Below are positions 42,473-50,830 of a stretch of DNA of 64,000 bases, piece after piece. The DNA is from Kosakonia sp. SMBL-WEM22 (GTDB taxonomy: Bacteria > Pseudomonadota > Gammaproteobacteria > Enterobacterales > Enterobacteriaceae), in contig NZ_CP051488.1 in NCBI RefSeq assembly GCF_014490785.1, forward strand, positions 3,968,001 through 4,032,000, in the 5' to 3' direction. Below the pieces are notes generated by a model. That model was not told the origin of the DNA. It made no database searches and was given only the letters and a program-made list of their open reading frames with translations. The translations under genes and the position numbers were made by a program. Every line of letters begins with the position of its first letter. The first letter of the stretch is position 1.

Positions 42473-43899
42473 TATTTGCCTCCCAGCAGATCGCGCGCGC
42501 CCCAGTGCGGGAAGTGTTTGCGAACCAGCTGGTTCAGCTCCAGTTCAAAGGCGCTGAACTCCGATGGCACAACCTGCGCATCGGTGTGTACTTCGCGCAC
42601 CATGCCTGCGCCAACGGTGACGTTGCTCAGGCGATCGATAAAGATCATCCCACCGGTCACCGGGTTCTGCTGGTAAGGGTCGAGGGTCAGCGGCTCATCA
42701 AAAGTAACGTCAACCAGCCCGATACCGTTCAGCGGCAGGCTCTCCACCTCGCGCTGGGTCAGGTTGTTGATATCCACCTGGTACTGAACAGCATCAATGC
42801 GCGCGCGGGTTTTCTTGCCCGCCACTTTGACCTCAAAACTTTGGCCCGCCTGCAACGGCAGCTCCGCCATCCACACTACATCAAGCGAGGCGCGCTGCAC
42901 GGCTGGCAGTGTTTCCTGCGCATCAAGGATCAGATCGCCGCGGCTGATATCAATCTCATCTTTCAACACGAGGGTAATCGCTTCGCCAGCGCCCGCTTCC
43001 TGTAGATCGCCATCAAAGGTGACGATACGCGCGATGGTCGACTCCACGCCCGACGGCAGGACTTTGATGCGCTGCCCAACCTTGACCACGCCAGAGGCCA
43101 GCGTGCCGGAGAAGCCGCGGAAATCGAGGTTCGGACGGTTAACATACTGCACCGGGAAGCGCATCGGCTGGCTCTCTACCACGCGTTTGATTTCAACGGT
43201 TTCGAGCATCTCCAGCAGCGTCGGGCCGCTGTACCACGCCATCTTGTCGCTCTGGCTGGCAACGTTATCGCCTTCCAGCGCCGAGAGCGGCACAAAGCGG
43301 ATATCGAGATCGCCCGGCAGCTGTTCGGCAAAAGTGAGGTAATCCTGGCGAATAGAATCGAAAGTGGCTTCGCTGAACGCCACCAGATCCATCTTGTTTA
43401 CCGCCACCACCAGATGTTTGATGCCCAGTAAGGTGGAGATAAAGCTGTGACGACGGGTCTGATCCAGCACGCCTTTGCGCGCATCGATCAGCAGGATCGC
43501 CAGATCGCAGGTGGAGGCACCGGTCGCCATATTGCGGGTGTACTGCTCATGCCCCGGCGTATCGGCAATAATAAATTTGCGCTTCTCGGTGGAGAAGTAA
43601 CGATACGCCACGTCAATGGTAATGCCCTGCTCACGCTCGGCCTGTAGGCCATCCACCAGCAGCGCAAGGTCAAGTTTCTCGCCCTGAGTGCCGTGGCGTT
43701 TGCTGTCATTGTGCAGCGTTGAGAGCTGATCTTCGTAGATCTGGCGAGTGTCATGCAGCAGGCGGCCGATCAGCGTGCTCTTGCCGTCATCGACGCTGCC
43801 GCAGGTAAGAAAACGCAGCAGGCTTTTGTGTTGCTGGGCATGCAGGTACGCTTCAACGCCGCCTTCATCCGCAATTTGTTGTGCAATAGTGGTATTCAT
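42472..43899 (-). CDS. cysN: CysN, sulfate adenylyltransferase GTPase subunit
   Basis: This 475-residue protein is related to EF-Tu. G1 is GSVDDGKSTLIGRLL, G3 ADTPGHEQYTRNM and G4 VNKMDL, then beta-barrel domains follow. It couples GTP hydrolysis to APS synthesis by CysD. It starts nine bases after cysD. Confidence 0.96.
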   Translation of the reverse strand: MNTTIAQQIADEGGVEAYLHAQQHKSLLRFLTCGSVDDGKSTLIGRLLHDTRQIYEDQLSTLHNDSKRHGTQGEKLDLALLVDGLQAEREQGITIDVAYRYFSTEKRKFIIADTPGHEQYTRNMATGASTCDLAILLIDARKGVLDQTRRHSFISTLLGIKHLVVAVNKMDLVAFSEATFDSIRQDYLTFAEQLPGDLDIRFVPLSALEGDNVASQSDKMAWYSGPTLLEMLETVEIKRVVESQPMRFPVQYVNRPNLDFRGFSGTLASGVVKVGQRIKVLPSGVESTIARIVTFDGDLQEAGAGEAITLVLKDEIDISRGDLILDAQETLPAVQRASLDVVWMAELPLQAGQSFEVKVAGKKTRARIDAVQYQVDINNLTQREVESLPLNGIGLVDVTFDEPLTLDPYQQNPVTGGMIFIDRLSNVTVGAGMVREVHTDAQVVPSEFSAFELELNQLVRKHFPHWGARDLLGGK

Positions 43900-43908
43900 G
43901 GCGGCTCC

Positions 43909-44817
43909 TTAGAAATAACCCTGGCGTTTCTTCAGCTCCATCGAGCCGGCCTGGTCGCGGTCAATCACGCGCCCTTGACGTTCGCTGGTGGTTGAGATCA
44001 GCATCTCTTCGATGATCTCCGGCAGCGTCTGCGCGTGGGACTCCACTGCGCCGGTCAGCGGCCAGCAGCCGAGGGTACGGAAACGCACCATGCGTTTTTC
44101 AATCACTTCGCCCGGCTGCAGATCGATGCGGTCATCGTCGATCATCATCAGCATGCCGTCGCGCTCCAGTACCGGTCGCTCGGCGGCCAGATAGAGCGGC
44201 ACGATCTCAATATTTTCCAGGAAGATGTACTGCCAGATATCCAGCTCGGTCCAGTTGGAGAGCGGAAAAACGCGGATGCTTTCGCCCTTGTTGATCTGGC
44301 CGTTGTAGTTATGCCACAGCTCCGGACGCTGGTTTTTCGGGTCCCAGCGGTGAAAACGGTCGCGGAAGGAGTAGATACGCTCTTTGGCGCGCGACTTCTC
44401 TTCGTCACGGCGCGCGCCGCCAAATGCGGCATCAAAACCATACTTGTTCAGCGCCTGCTTCAGCCCTTCGGTTTTCATAATGTCGGTGTGTTTCGCACTG
44501 CCGTGTACGAAGGGGTTGATACCCATCGCTACCCCTTCCGGGTTTTTATGCACCAGCAGCTCGCAGCCGTAAGCTTTGGCTGTACGGTCGCGGAACTCAT
44601 ACATTTCGCGGAATTTCCAGCCGGTATCGACATGCAGCAGTGGAAACGGCAGCGTGCCCGGGTAGAAGGCTTTACGCGCCAGGTGCAGCATCACGCTGGA
44701 GTCTTTGCCGATGGAGTACATCATCACCGGATTGGCAAACTCGGCGGCCACTTCGCGAATGATATGGATGCTTTCCGCCTCCAGTTGTCGCAGGTGAGTG
44801 AGTCGTTTTTCGTCCAT
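43909..44817 (-). CDS. cysD: CysD, sulfate adenylyltransferase catalytic subunit
   Basis: This 302-residue protein has the same length as E. coli CysD. The PP-loop motif is YSIGKDSSVMLHL, with FPLLHVDTGWKF, AFGGARRDEEKSRAKERI and the end SMELKKRQGYF. It forms adenylylsulfate from ATP and sulfate with CysN. Upstream, nine bases away, is cysG rather than a promoter as in E. coli. Confidence 0.96.
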   Translation of the reverse strand: MDEKRLTHLRQLEAESIHIIREVAAEFANPVMMYSIGKDSSVMLHLARKAFYPGTLPFPLLHVDTGWKFREMYEFRDRTAKAYGCELLVHKNPEGVAMGINPFVHGSAKHTDIMKTEGLKQALNKYGFDAAFGGARRDEEKSRAKERIYSFRDRFHRWDPKNQRPELWHNYNGQINKGESIRVFPLSNWTELDIWQYIFLENIEIVPLYLAAERPVLERDGMLMMIDDDRIDLQPGEVIEKRMVRFRTLGCWPLTGAVESHAQTLPEIIEEMLISTTSERQGRVIDRDQAGSMELKKRQGYF

Positions 44818-44826
44818 ATCCCTTCC

Positions 44827-46242
44827 TTAAGCCAGATTAATCACGGAAGCGTCAAACGCCGCCGTAGCTGTCGTTTGCTGGAACCAGGCCAGTTCGCGAT
44901 GAAGCGCAACCACTTCACCCACCACTAACAGCGCAGGCATCGGTGCGCCTGTAGCCAGTTCCTCAAGTTGTTCTAATGTGCCGGTAGTCATCTGCTGATC
45001 GGCGCGCGTGCCGCGGGAGATCACCGCCACCGGCGTGGTACGCTCGCGCCCATGGGCAATCAGCTGGGCGCTGATCTCGGCCGCTTTCATGGTGCCCATA
45101 TAGATCGCCAGCGTCTGGCGGCTTTGCGCCAGCTGCGACCAGTCGAACGGCGCGCTGTCGGCTTTGTAGTGGCCGGTGACGAAGGTGACGCTCTGGGCGA
45201 AATCCCGGTGCGTCAGCGGAATACCGGCATACGCCGTCGCGCCCGATGCCGCCGTCACGCCCGGCACCACCTGGAACGGGATCCCCGCTTCGGCTGCCGC
45301 CTGTAGCTCTTCGCCACCGCGACCAAAGATAAAGGGATCGCCACCTTTCAGGCGCACGACGGTTTTCCCCTCCTGCGCGGCTTCCACCAGCATGCGGTTG
45401 GTTTCGTGCTGCGGCACGGCATGGACGCCTGCCCGTTTGCCGACGCAGATCTTCTCCGCATCGCGACGGGTTAACTCCAGCACCGCATCGCTCACCAGAT
45501 GGTCGTAAAAGACCACATCGGCCTGCTGGATCACCTGTAAACCGCGCAGGGTCAGCAAGCCCGCATCGCCCGGCCCGGCACCGACGAGGATAATCTCGCC
45601 ACTGGCCGACCCCGGCTGTTGTAACTCCGCTTCCAGCGCCCGCTCTGCTGCAGGCTCATCACCTGCTGCCATCAGGCTGGCGAAACGTCCGCGAAAGGCG
45701 CTCTCCCAGAAGCGACGACGATCGTCGGTGGTGCGGCGATACGCTTTAATGCGCGTACGCCAGCGCCCGGCCACGGCCGCCATCCGCCCAAGGTTTCCCG
45801 GCAGCAGCGCCTCTATTTTTTCCCGCAGCAGACGCGCCAGCACCGGCGCATTACCGCCGGAGGAGATGGCGACGATCAGCGGCGAGCGGTCAACAATAGA
45901 GGGGAAAATAAAGGAACAGAGCGGCTGATCGTCCACCACGTTAACCAGCCGATGACGCGCGTTGGCGGCATCAAATACCCGGCGGTTAAGGGCAGCATCG
46001 TTGGTTGCCGCAATCACCAAAAATATGGCATCCAGCTGCGACTCATCAAACTCCGTGGCGATCCAGTGAACAGCCTGCTCATCGGCAAGTTGTTGCAACT
46101 GTGGATCAAGTTTTCGGGCCACTATCTGTACGTGCGCGCCCGCACGGCGCAAAAAGGTGATTTTGCGCGCGGCAATTTCACCGCCGCCAATCACTAAAAC
46201 AGGGCGGTCTTTTACAGCAGCAAACAGAGGCAGGTAATCCAC
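44827..46242 (-). CDS. cysG: Siroheme synthase CysG (second type), in the cysDNC operon
   Basis: This trifunctional enzyme has about 471 residues. The N-terminal NAD-binding dehydrogenase/ferrochelatase domain carries PVLVIGGGEIAARK. The C-terminal SAM:uroporphyrinogen III methyltransferase domain carries LVGAGPGDAGLLTL, RLKGGDPFIFGRGGEE and VPGVTAASGATAYAGIPLTHR. It makes siroheme, the cofactor of sulfite reductase. I start at the GTG giving MDYLPLF, as in other CysG proteins; a GTG five codons upstream is possible. The tail ending SVINLA is typical of the second CysG copy seen in Klebsiella and Enterobacter. In E. coli, cysG sits with nirBDC instead. Confidence 0.93.
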   Translation of the reverse strand: MDYLPLFAAVKDRPVLVIGGGEIAARKITFLRRAGAHVQIVARKLDPQLQQLADEQAVHWIATEFDESQLDAIFLVIAATNDAALNRRVFDAANARHRLVNVVDDQPLCSFIFPSIVDRSPLIVAISSGGNAPVLARLLREKIEALLPGNLGRMAAVAGRWRTRIKAYRRTTDDRRRFWESAFRGRFASLMAAGDEPAAERALEAELQQPGSASGEIILVGAGPGDAGLLTLRGLQVIQQADVVFYDHLVSDAVLELTRRDAEKICVGKRAGVHAVPQHETNRMLVEAAQEGKTVVRLKGGDPFIFGRGGEELQAAAEAGIPFQVVPGVTAASGATAYAGIPLTHRDFAQSVTFVTGHYKADSAPFDWSQLAQSRQTLAIYMGTMKAAEISAQLIAHGRERTTPVAVISRGTRADQQMTTGTLEQLEELATGAPMPALLVVGEVVALHRELAWFQQTTATAAFDASVINLA

Positions 46243-46277
46243 AACGTTGTAACTCACTCACAGCCAGCAATAGGGGG

Positions 46278-46306
46278 ACTATAGGGGGCGCGTTAGAACG
46301 AATGAA
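46278..46306 (-). promoter_or_regulatory. Candidate promoter of the cysG-cysDNC operon
   Basis: On the minus strand TATAGT (46283-46278) is preceded at 17 bases by a weak TTCATT (46306-46301). A poor -35 fits a promoter that needs the activator CysB, and A+T-rich sequence suited to CysB lies upstream to about 46340. No CysB footprint can be proved by eye. Confidence 0.45.
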
Positions 46307-46478
46307 ATTACGAATTGGAATGAGTAGTTCCGCAAAAGAATAAAGAGCCAGGAAAGCTCATACCAAAAAGTGCTTAAGGTGAGAATTTTCGGATGGTTAA
46401 CCACAAATGAAATTGTGCAAACTCCGTCACAGTTTCATACTAAGCCCGTTTAAAATTTTGCTGCATAAAGGACTCCCT

Positions 46479-47516
46479 ATGTTTTCCGCATTGCGCCTCC
46501 GTACCGCTGCCCTGGCGCTCGGCGTATGCTTTATTCTTCCGGCTGCCGCCCGCTCCTCCCACCCCGGTGACATGGCAAATGAACAGGCGCGACATATCGC
46601 CAGCCTCTTTCCCGGCCGCATGACCGGCACACCGGCGGAAATGCTCAGCGCGGACTATCTCCAGCAGCAGTTTTCGCAGATGGGTTATCAGAGCGATATT
46701 CGTAAGTTCAAAACCCGCTACCGCTACAGCACAAAAGACAATCAGCAGAGCTGGCAGAATGTGATCGGCAGTTCGGTGATTGCCGCCCATGAAGGGCGCG
46801 TGTCGCAGCAGATTATCGTAATGGCGCATCTTGATACCTACGCGCCACAAAGCGATGCCGATGTTGATAACAACCTGGGTGGCTTAACGCTTCAGGGCAT
46901 TGATGATAATGCCGCCGCGCTTGGCGTAATGCTTGAACTGGCGCAGGCGCTGAAAGCGACGCCAACGGAATACACCGTGCGCTTTGTCGCCACCAGCGGC
47001 GAAGAGGAGGGCCAGCTTGGCGCAGAGAGCTTCCTCGATCGCATGAGCGAGAAAGAGCGTAAAAACACCCTGCTGGTGATTAACCTCAATAACCTGATCG
47101 TTGGCGACAAACTCTATTTTACTAGCGGGAAAAACACCCCGGCCTCGGTGCGCAAACTGACGCGCGACCGCGCACTGGCGATTGCCCGCTCGCATGGCAT
47201 TCAGGCGTTAAGCGCCCCGGCGAGCGCGGAGAAGCGCAGCCCCTGCTGCCATGATGCGCAGGTGTTTGATAACGCAATGATCCCGGTGCTGTCGGTGGAA
47301 GCCGCTAACTGGTCACTGGGTAATAAAGATTGCGCCCAGCAGCGGGCTAAATCGAAGGCATTCCCGGAGGGCGTGAGCTATCACCGCGCGCGGCTGGATA
47401 ACCAGTTCTATATCGATAAGGCGCTGCCGGGACGAATCGAACACCGCAGCCGCGATGTGATGCGGATTATGCTGCCGTTAGTCAAAGAGTTAGCAAAGGC
47501 GGGAAATAAAAAATAG
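46479..47516 (+). CDS. iap: Iap, M28-family aminopeptidase (alkaline phosphatase isozyme conversion)
   Basis: This 345-residue protein has the same length as E. coli Iap. The signal peptide is MFSALRLRTAALALGVCFIL. Zinc peptidase motifs are IVMAHLDTY, GIDDNAAALGVMLEL and ATSGEEEGQLGAESF. In the periplasm it removes N-terminal Arg from alkaline phosphatase subunits. The ATG at 46479 has AAAGGA upstream; the frame is open 24 codons earlier. Divergent from cysG. Confidence 0.94.
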   Translation: MFSALRLRTAALALGVCFILPAAARSSHPGDMANEQARHIASLFPGRMTGTPAEMLSADYLQQQFSQMGYQSDIRKFKTRYRYSTKDNQQSWQNVIGSSVIAAHEGRVSQQIIVMAHLDTYAPQSDADVDNNLGGLTLQGIDDNAAALGVMLELAQALKATPTEYTVRFVATSGEEEGQLGAESFLDRMSEKERKNTLLVINLNNLIVGDKLYFTSGKNTPASVRKLTRDRALAIARSHGIQALSAPASAEKRSPCCHDAQVFDNAMIPVLSVEAANWSLGNKDCAQQRAKSKAFPEGVSYHRARLDNQFYIDKALPGRIEHRSRDVMRIMLPLVKELAKAGNKK

Positions 47517-47536
47517 GCCAGCAGGAGATTGAGGAA

Positions 47537-47595
47537 GGGACAGTGCGCACAAACTGACGCGTAGATGTAGTACGCGAGGATTTGCGCACCGTCCC
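47537..47595. repeat. Two-step stem-loop between iap and rlmM
   Basis: The outer stem GGGAC-A-GTGCGCA (47537-47549) pairs with TGCGCAC-C-GTCCC (47583-47595), with one mismatch. The inner stem CGCGTA (47558-47563) pairs with TACGCG (47571-47576). There is no clear T-run on either side (GTTTACAAC follows). It may serve as a structural terminator for both convergent genes, or be a dispersed palindromic unit. In E. coli a CRISPR locus lies near this side of iap. Confidence 0.55.
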
Positions 47596-47606
47596 GTTTA
47601 CAACAA

Positions 47607-48707
47607 TTAACGCTCGTCCCTGCGTCCGCCGACAGCTGCCCACATTCTGCGGATATGCACCGTCACCTCTTCACGATCGTGATAGAGCTGACGCGCCTGG
47701 ATCTGCGCGGCGATGCCGTGCTCATCCAGCTGCTGCTGAATATAGGCGAGGTTGTTGGAGACCTCTTCATAGCGCTTTTTCATCGGCAGCTTGAGGTTGA
47801 AGATGGTTTCACGACACCACCCTTCCGTCAGCCACTGCGCCATCAGCGCTGCCACTTTGGCCGGTTTTTCCACCATATCGCACACCATCCACGAGATGTT
47901 GCTGCGCGTCGGGCGATAGCGGAAACCATCTTCGCGCAGCCAGGTCACCTGGCCGGTATCCATCAGGCTCTGCGCCATCGGGCCGTTATCCACAGAAGAG
48001 ACCCACATGTTGCGCTTCACCAGTTGGTAGGTCCAGCCGCCGGGGCAGGCCCCAAGATCGACGGCGTACATGCCGTTCGCCAGGCGTTCATCCCACTCAT
48101 CGGCAGGAATAAAGACGTGAAATGCCTCTTCCAGCTTCAGCGTCGAACGGCTCGGTGCATCGGCCGGGAACTTCAGGCGCGGAATGCCCATATAGAAGGG
48201 TGAGTTGTTATAAGAGTAGGAGTAGCCGGTGTAGCAGCAGCCTGGCGCAATAAAGAAGATATGCACCACCGGGCGGCTCGCCGAGTCGCTGCGCGCAAGA
48301 ATGCCCGCTTCACGTAGCGCACCGCGCAGCGGCACGGTGAACTTGCGGCAGAACTTCATCAGCTCTTTGCTTTCGTTGGTGTCAGCCACTTCAACGCGCA
48401 GATCGCCGCCCTTCTCCACTACGCCCTGCAGCATGCCAACGATCGGCGTAATGCGATCGTCCGGCGGCAGGTCGCGCAGCAGCTCGCCGACGACAAACAT
48501 CTGGCGGGCAAAAATCAGCGAGCTAAACGGCAGCTCGCGCGCCAGTTTGTCGGCGTCCTCTTGCTGATAGCACTCAAAAATGACGTAGCCCGCGTTCTCT
48601 TTCACACGGGCGAAACCGAACACATTCTGGCGTCCGGCTTTATCGGTAATTTCGGCTGCGCACTCTTTCTCAAAACCCGGGCGGCACAGCAATACCACTT
48701 TATTCAT
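47607..48707 (-). CDS. rlmM: RlmM, 23S rRNA 2'-O-ribose C2498 methyltransferase
   Basis: This 366-residue protein has the same length as E. coli RlmM. It has an N-terminal THUMP-like region and a C-terminal Rossmann methyltransferase (AVDLGACPGGWTYQLVKRNM for SAM, MVCDMVEKPAKV, NLKLPMKKRYEEV). The ATG at 48707 overlaps the upstream ygdD gene end by eight bases; an ATG two codons upstream is unlikely. Confidence 0.95.
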   Translation of the reverse strand: MNKVVLLCRPGFEKECAAEITDKAGRQNVFGFARVKENAGYVIFECYQQEDADKLARELPFSSLIFARQMFVVGELLRDLPPDDRITPIVGMLQGVVEKGGDLRVEVADTNESKELMKFCRKFTVPLRGALREAGILARSDSASRPVVHIFFIAPGCCYTGYSYSYNNSPFYMGIPRLKFPADAPSRSTLKLEEAFHVFIPADEWDERLANGMYAVDLGACPGGWTYQLVKRNMWVSSVDNGPMAQSLMDTGQVTWLREDGFRYRPTRSNISWMVCDMVEKPAKVAALMAQWLTEGWCRETIFNLKLPMKKRYEEVSNNLAYIQQQLDEHGIAAQIQARQLYHDREEVTVHIRRMWAAVGGRRDER

Positions 48708-49095
48708 GAACAACGCCCCTACGTTTCAGACGAATTGCGCCAATTAACATTAATGCCCAGCCGATTAAGAAGCAGACGCCGCCGACCGGGGTAACAAACG
48801 CCCACAGGCGTAAATGGGAGAGCGCGAGGCAGTAGAGGCTACCGCTGAACAGCACGGTGCCGAGCGCCAGGAACACGCTGCTCCAGTAAAACCAGATGCT
48901 GATGCGGCGCTGCATCGCCACCGCAAGACCTAACACCGCTAAGGTGTGGAACGCCTGATACTCAAGGCCGGTCTGGATCCAGCTCATCTCGGTGACGCCG
49001 AGTGACTTGCTTAACACGTGCGCGCCGAATGCGCCCAACGCGACAAAGATAAAACCGCTTACTGCGGCGAAAATCAGCATAAAACGGCTGGTCAT
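48700..49095 (-). CDS. ygdD: YgdD, DUF423 inner membrane protein
   Basis: This 131-residue protein has the same length as E. coli YgdD, with four hydrophobic segments (LIFAAVSGFIFVALGAFGAH, FHTLAVLGLAVAM, WSSVFLALGTVLFSGSLY, GGVCFLIGWALMLIGAI). The function is unknown. It is co-transcribed with rlmM and lies 40 bases downstream of gcvA. Confidence 0.92.
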   Translation of the reverse strand: MTSRFMLIFAAVSGFIFVALGAFGAHVLSKSLGVTEMSWIQTGLEYQAFHTLAVLGLAVAMQRRISIWFYWSSVFLALGTVLFSGSLYCLALSHLRLWAFVTPVGGVCFLIGWALMLIGAIRLKRRGVVHE

Positions 49096-49135
49096 GTTAC
49101 TTCCCCAAGAGTCATACGCGCCCTGCGCGCGCGAA

Positions 49136-50050
49136 TTATTGTTCGTAGCGGAAACGGAATTTTTCCTGCTCGCTTGCCGCTTTGGCCAGGATCCACTGAC
49201 GAAAGGCCGCTATTTTACCCAGTTCTGCCTGGCTGTCATGACAAACCAGATAAAAAGCATTTTTGCTCACCAGCACATCGTTAAATGGGCAGACCAGACG
49301 ACCCGCTTCTATTTCCGACTGCGCCATCACATTATTCGCCAGCGCCACGCCCTGCCCGTGGATTGCCGCCTGCAGCACCATTGAACTGTGGCTGAAGATC
49401 GGCCCTTGCTGGACATTGAGGTTAACGCCCAACTGGCGGGTATAGGTTTGCCAGTCGCGGCGCGAGGCATCATGTAAAAGGGTGTGGCGCGCCAGATCGT
49501 CCGGCGTCTTCAACGCTTTCTCGCCGGTCAGCAGCAGCGGGGAGCAGACCGGGAGCAGATATTCGGCATAGAGTTTCTCCACGCGCAGCCCCGGCCAGTT
49601 GCCGCGGCCGTAGAAGATCGCCACATCGACATCGTCGGCGAGCTTGTCCTCTTCGCGGTCGACCGCCTGGATGCGCACGTCGATTCCCGGATAAGCTGAG
49701 TTAAAGCTGGAGAGTCTCGGCACCAGCCACTGAATAGCGAAACTGGGCAGCAAGCTGACGGTGAGCGCGCCCTTTGCGCTGCGCGCCTGCAATTTGCGAG
49801 TGGCTTCATTGAGCTGGGAAAATATCTCTTTGATATCCTGGAAATAACTCTGCCCCTCCTCCGTTAACAGCAGCGAGCGGTTGCGGCGGCGAAAGAGTTT
49901 CAGGCCGAGAAAATCCTCGAGAGACTTGATTTGGTGGCTTACTGCGGCCTGCGTCACAAATAGCTCATCGGCCGCGCGGGTAAAACTTAAATGGCGGGCT
50001 GCGGCATCAAAAACACGTAATGCATTAAGAGGTGGTAATCGCTTCGACAT
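49136..50050 (-). CDS. gcvA: GcvA, LysR-type regulator of glycine cleavage
   Basis: This 304-residue protein nearly matches E. coli GcvA (305). The N-terminal winged helix is LPPLNALRVFDAAARHLSF then AADELFVTQAAVSHQIKSLE. The substrate domain contains SLLPSFAIQWLVPRLSSF. GcvA activates or represses gcvTHP with GcvR and glycine, and activates the sRNA gcvB, which lies divergently 130 bases away. Confidence 0.96.
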   Translation of the reverse strand: MSKRLPPLNALRVFDAAARHLSFTRAADELFVTQAAVSHQIKSLEDFLGLKLFRRRNRSLLLTEEGQSYFQDIKEIFSQLNEATRKLQARSAKGALTVSLLPSFAIQWLVPRLSSFNSAYPGIDVRIQAVDREEDKLADDVDVAIFYGRGNWPGLRVEKLYAEYLLPVCSPLLLTGEKALKTPDDLARHTLLHDASRRDWQTYTRQLGVNLNVQQGPIFSHSSMVLQAAIHGQGVALANNVMAQSEIEAGRLVCPFNDVLVSKNAFYLVCHDSQAELGKIAAFRQWILAKAASEQEKFRFRYEQ

Positions 50051-50144
50051 GGTTTATCAGGCTTAGATGTAAACTGAATTTAACAAACAGGAAACAGCAG
50101 TTAACCTATTAGTTTTTTTTATCTGAGCCATTATAAATTGTCCG

Positions 50145-50173
50145 TTGAGGTTGCACCAGCAAATACCTATAGT
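50145..50173 (+). promoter_or_regulatory. Promoter of gcvB
   Basis: TTGAGG at 50145-50150 and TATAGT at 50168-50173 are spaced by 17 bases. The first transcribed base would be 50180, where the conserved gcvB start ACTTCCTG begins. GcvA is expected to bind just upstream. Confidence 0.75.
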
Positions 50174-50179
50174 GGCGCC

Positions 50180-50386
50180 ACTTCCTGAAGCCGGAACGAA
50201 AAGTGTTTTGGAATTGAGATTCTGAAGGGCTTTTGGCTTACGGTTGTGATGTTGTGTTGTTGTGTTTGCAATTTGGTCTGCATTTCAGACCCCGGTAGCA
50301 AAGCTACCCCTTTTTCACTTCCTGTACATTTACCCTGTCTGTCCATAGTGATTAATGTAGCACCGCAAATTGCGGTGCTTTTTTTT
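50180..50386 (+). ncRNA. gcvB: GcvB small regulatory RNA
   Basis: About 207 bases match E. coli GcvB: the ACTTCCTGA start, the GU-rich R1 seed (GGTTGTGATGTTGTGTTGTT, 50243-50262 or so), the CACTTCCTGTACATTTACCC segment, and the final terminator GCACCGCAAATTGCGGTGC followed by a T-run. GcvB with Hfq represses many peptide and amino acid transport mRNAs. The early loop (50195-50235) and the stem at CCCCGGTAGCAAAGCTACCCC differ from E. coli, but the seed is intact. It lies divergent from gcvA. Confidence 0.93.
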
Positions 50387-50401
50387 GCCTGGCGCCCGGA
50401 A

Positions 50402-50629
50402 TTATTTCTCCAGAGCAACCATCTCTTTCACGTCAGAACGGTTGATCTGCTGCTCATTACCGTTCGCGTCTTTGTAGGAAATCATACCTGTCTGGTCGTC
50501 AGTTTTCGGCTTGCCTTCGGAAATGATTGTACGGCCATCGTTGGTGTGCAACGCGTAGTTCGGGCTGGAACAGGCGCTCAGGGCGAAAGCTAAAGTACAA
50601 GCAGAAATAATTGCGGCAGTCTTCTTCAT
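50402..50629 (-). CDS. ygdI: YgdI, small lipoprotein (YgdI/YgdR family)
   Basis: This 75-residue protein has a lipobox at ALSAC (Cys20). The mature part NYALHTNDGRTIISEGKPK is a small SH3-like fold of the DUF903 family. The function is unknown. AAGGAGAAG lies before the ATG; the frame is open nine codons upstream. It is convergent with gcvB. Confidence 0.92.
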   Translation of the reverse strand: MKKTAAIISACTLAFALSACSSPNYALHTNDGRTIISEGKPKTDDQTGMISYKDANGNEQQINRSDVKEMVALEK

Positions 50630-50830
50630 CTTCTTCTCCTTGATTGATTCTGGCAATTAATGCTGTGAAATACTCTTACTGGAAGAGTCTCAAACACGTT
50701 ACTTACACTTATCAGCATAACCTGCTTATGCAGTTCCGCCAGTACAAACAGATAATTCCGATGGTTATCAATCCCCTTGCCCGTGGAAAAAAAGTGCGCG
50801 ACCATCGTCGGCCTACAGATGAGGATAAGT

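Noticed and set aside
47517..47606. Possible CRISPR repeat next to iap
   Set aside because: Only one palindromic unit exists, with no spacer-repeat periodicity and no cas genes.
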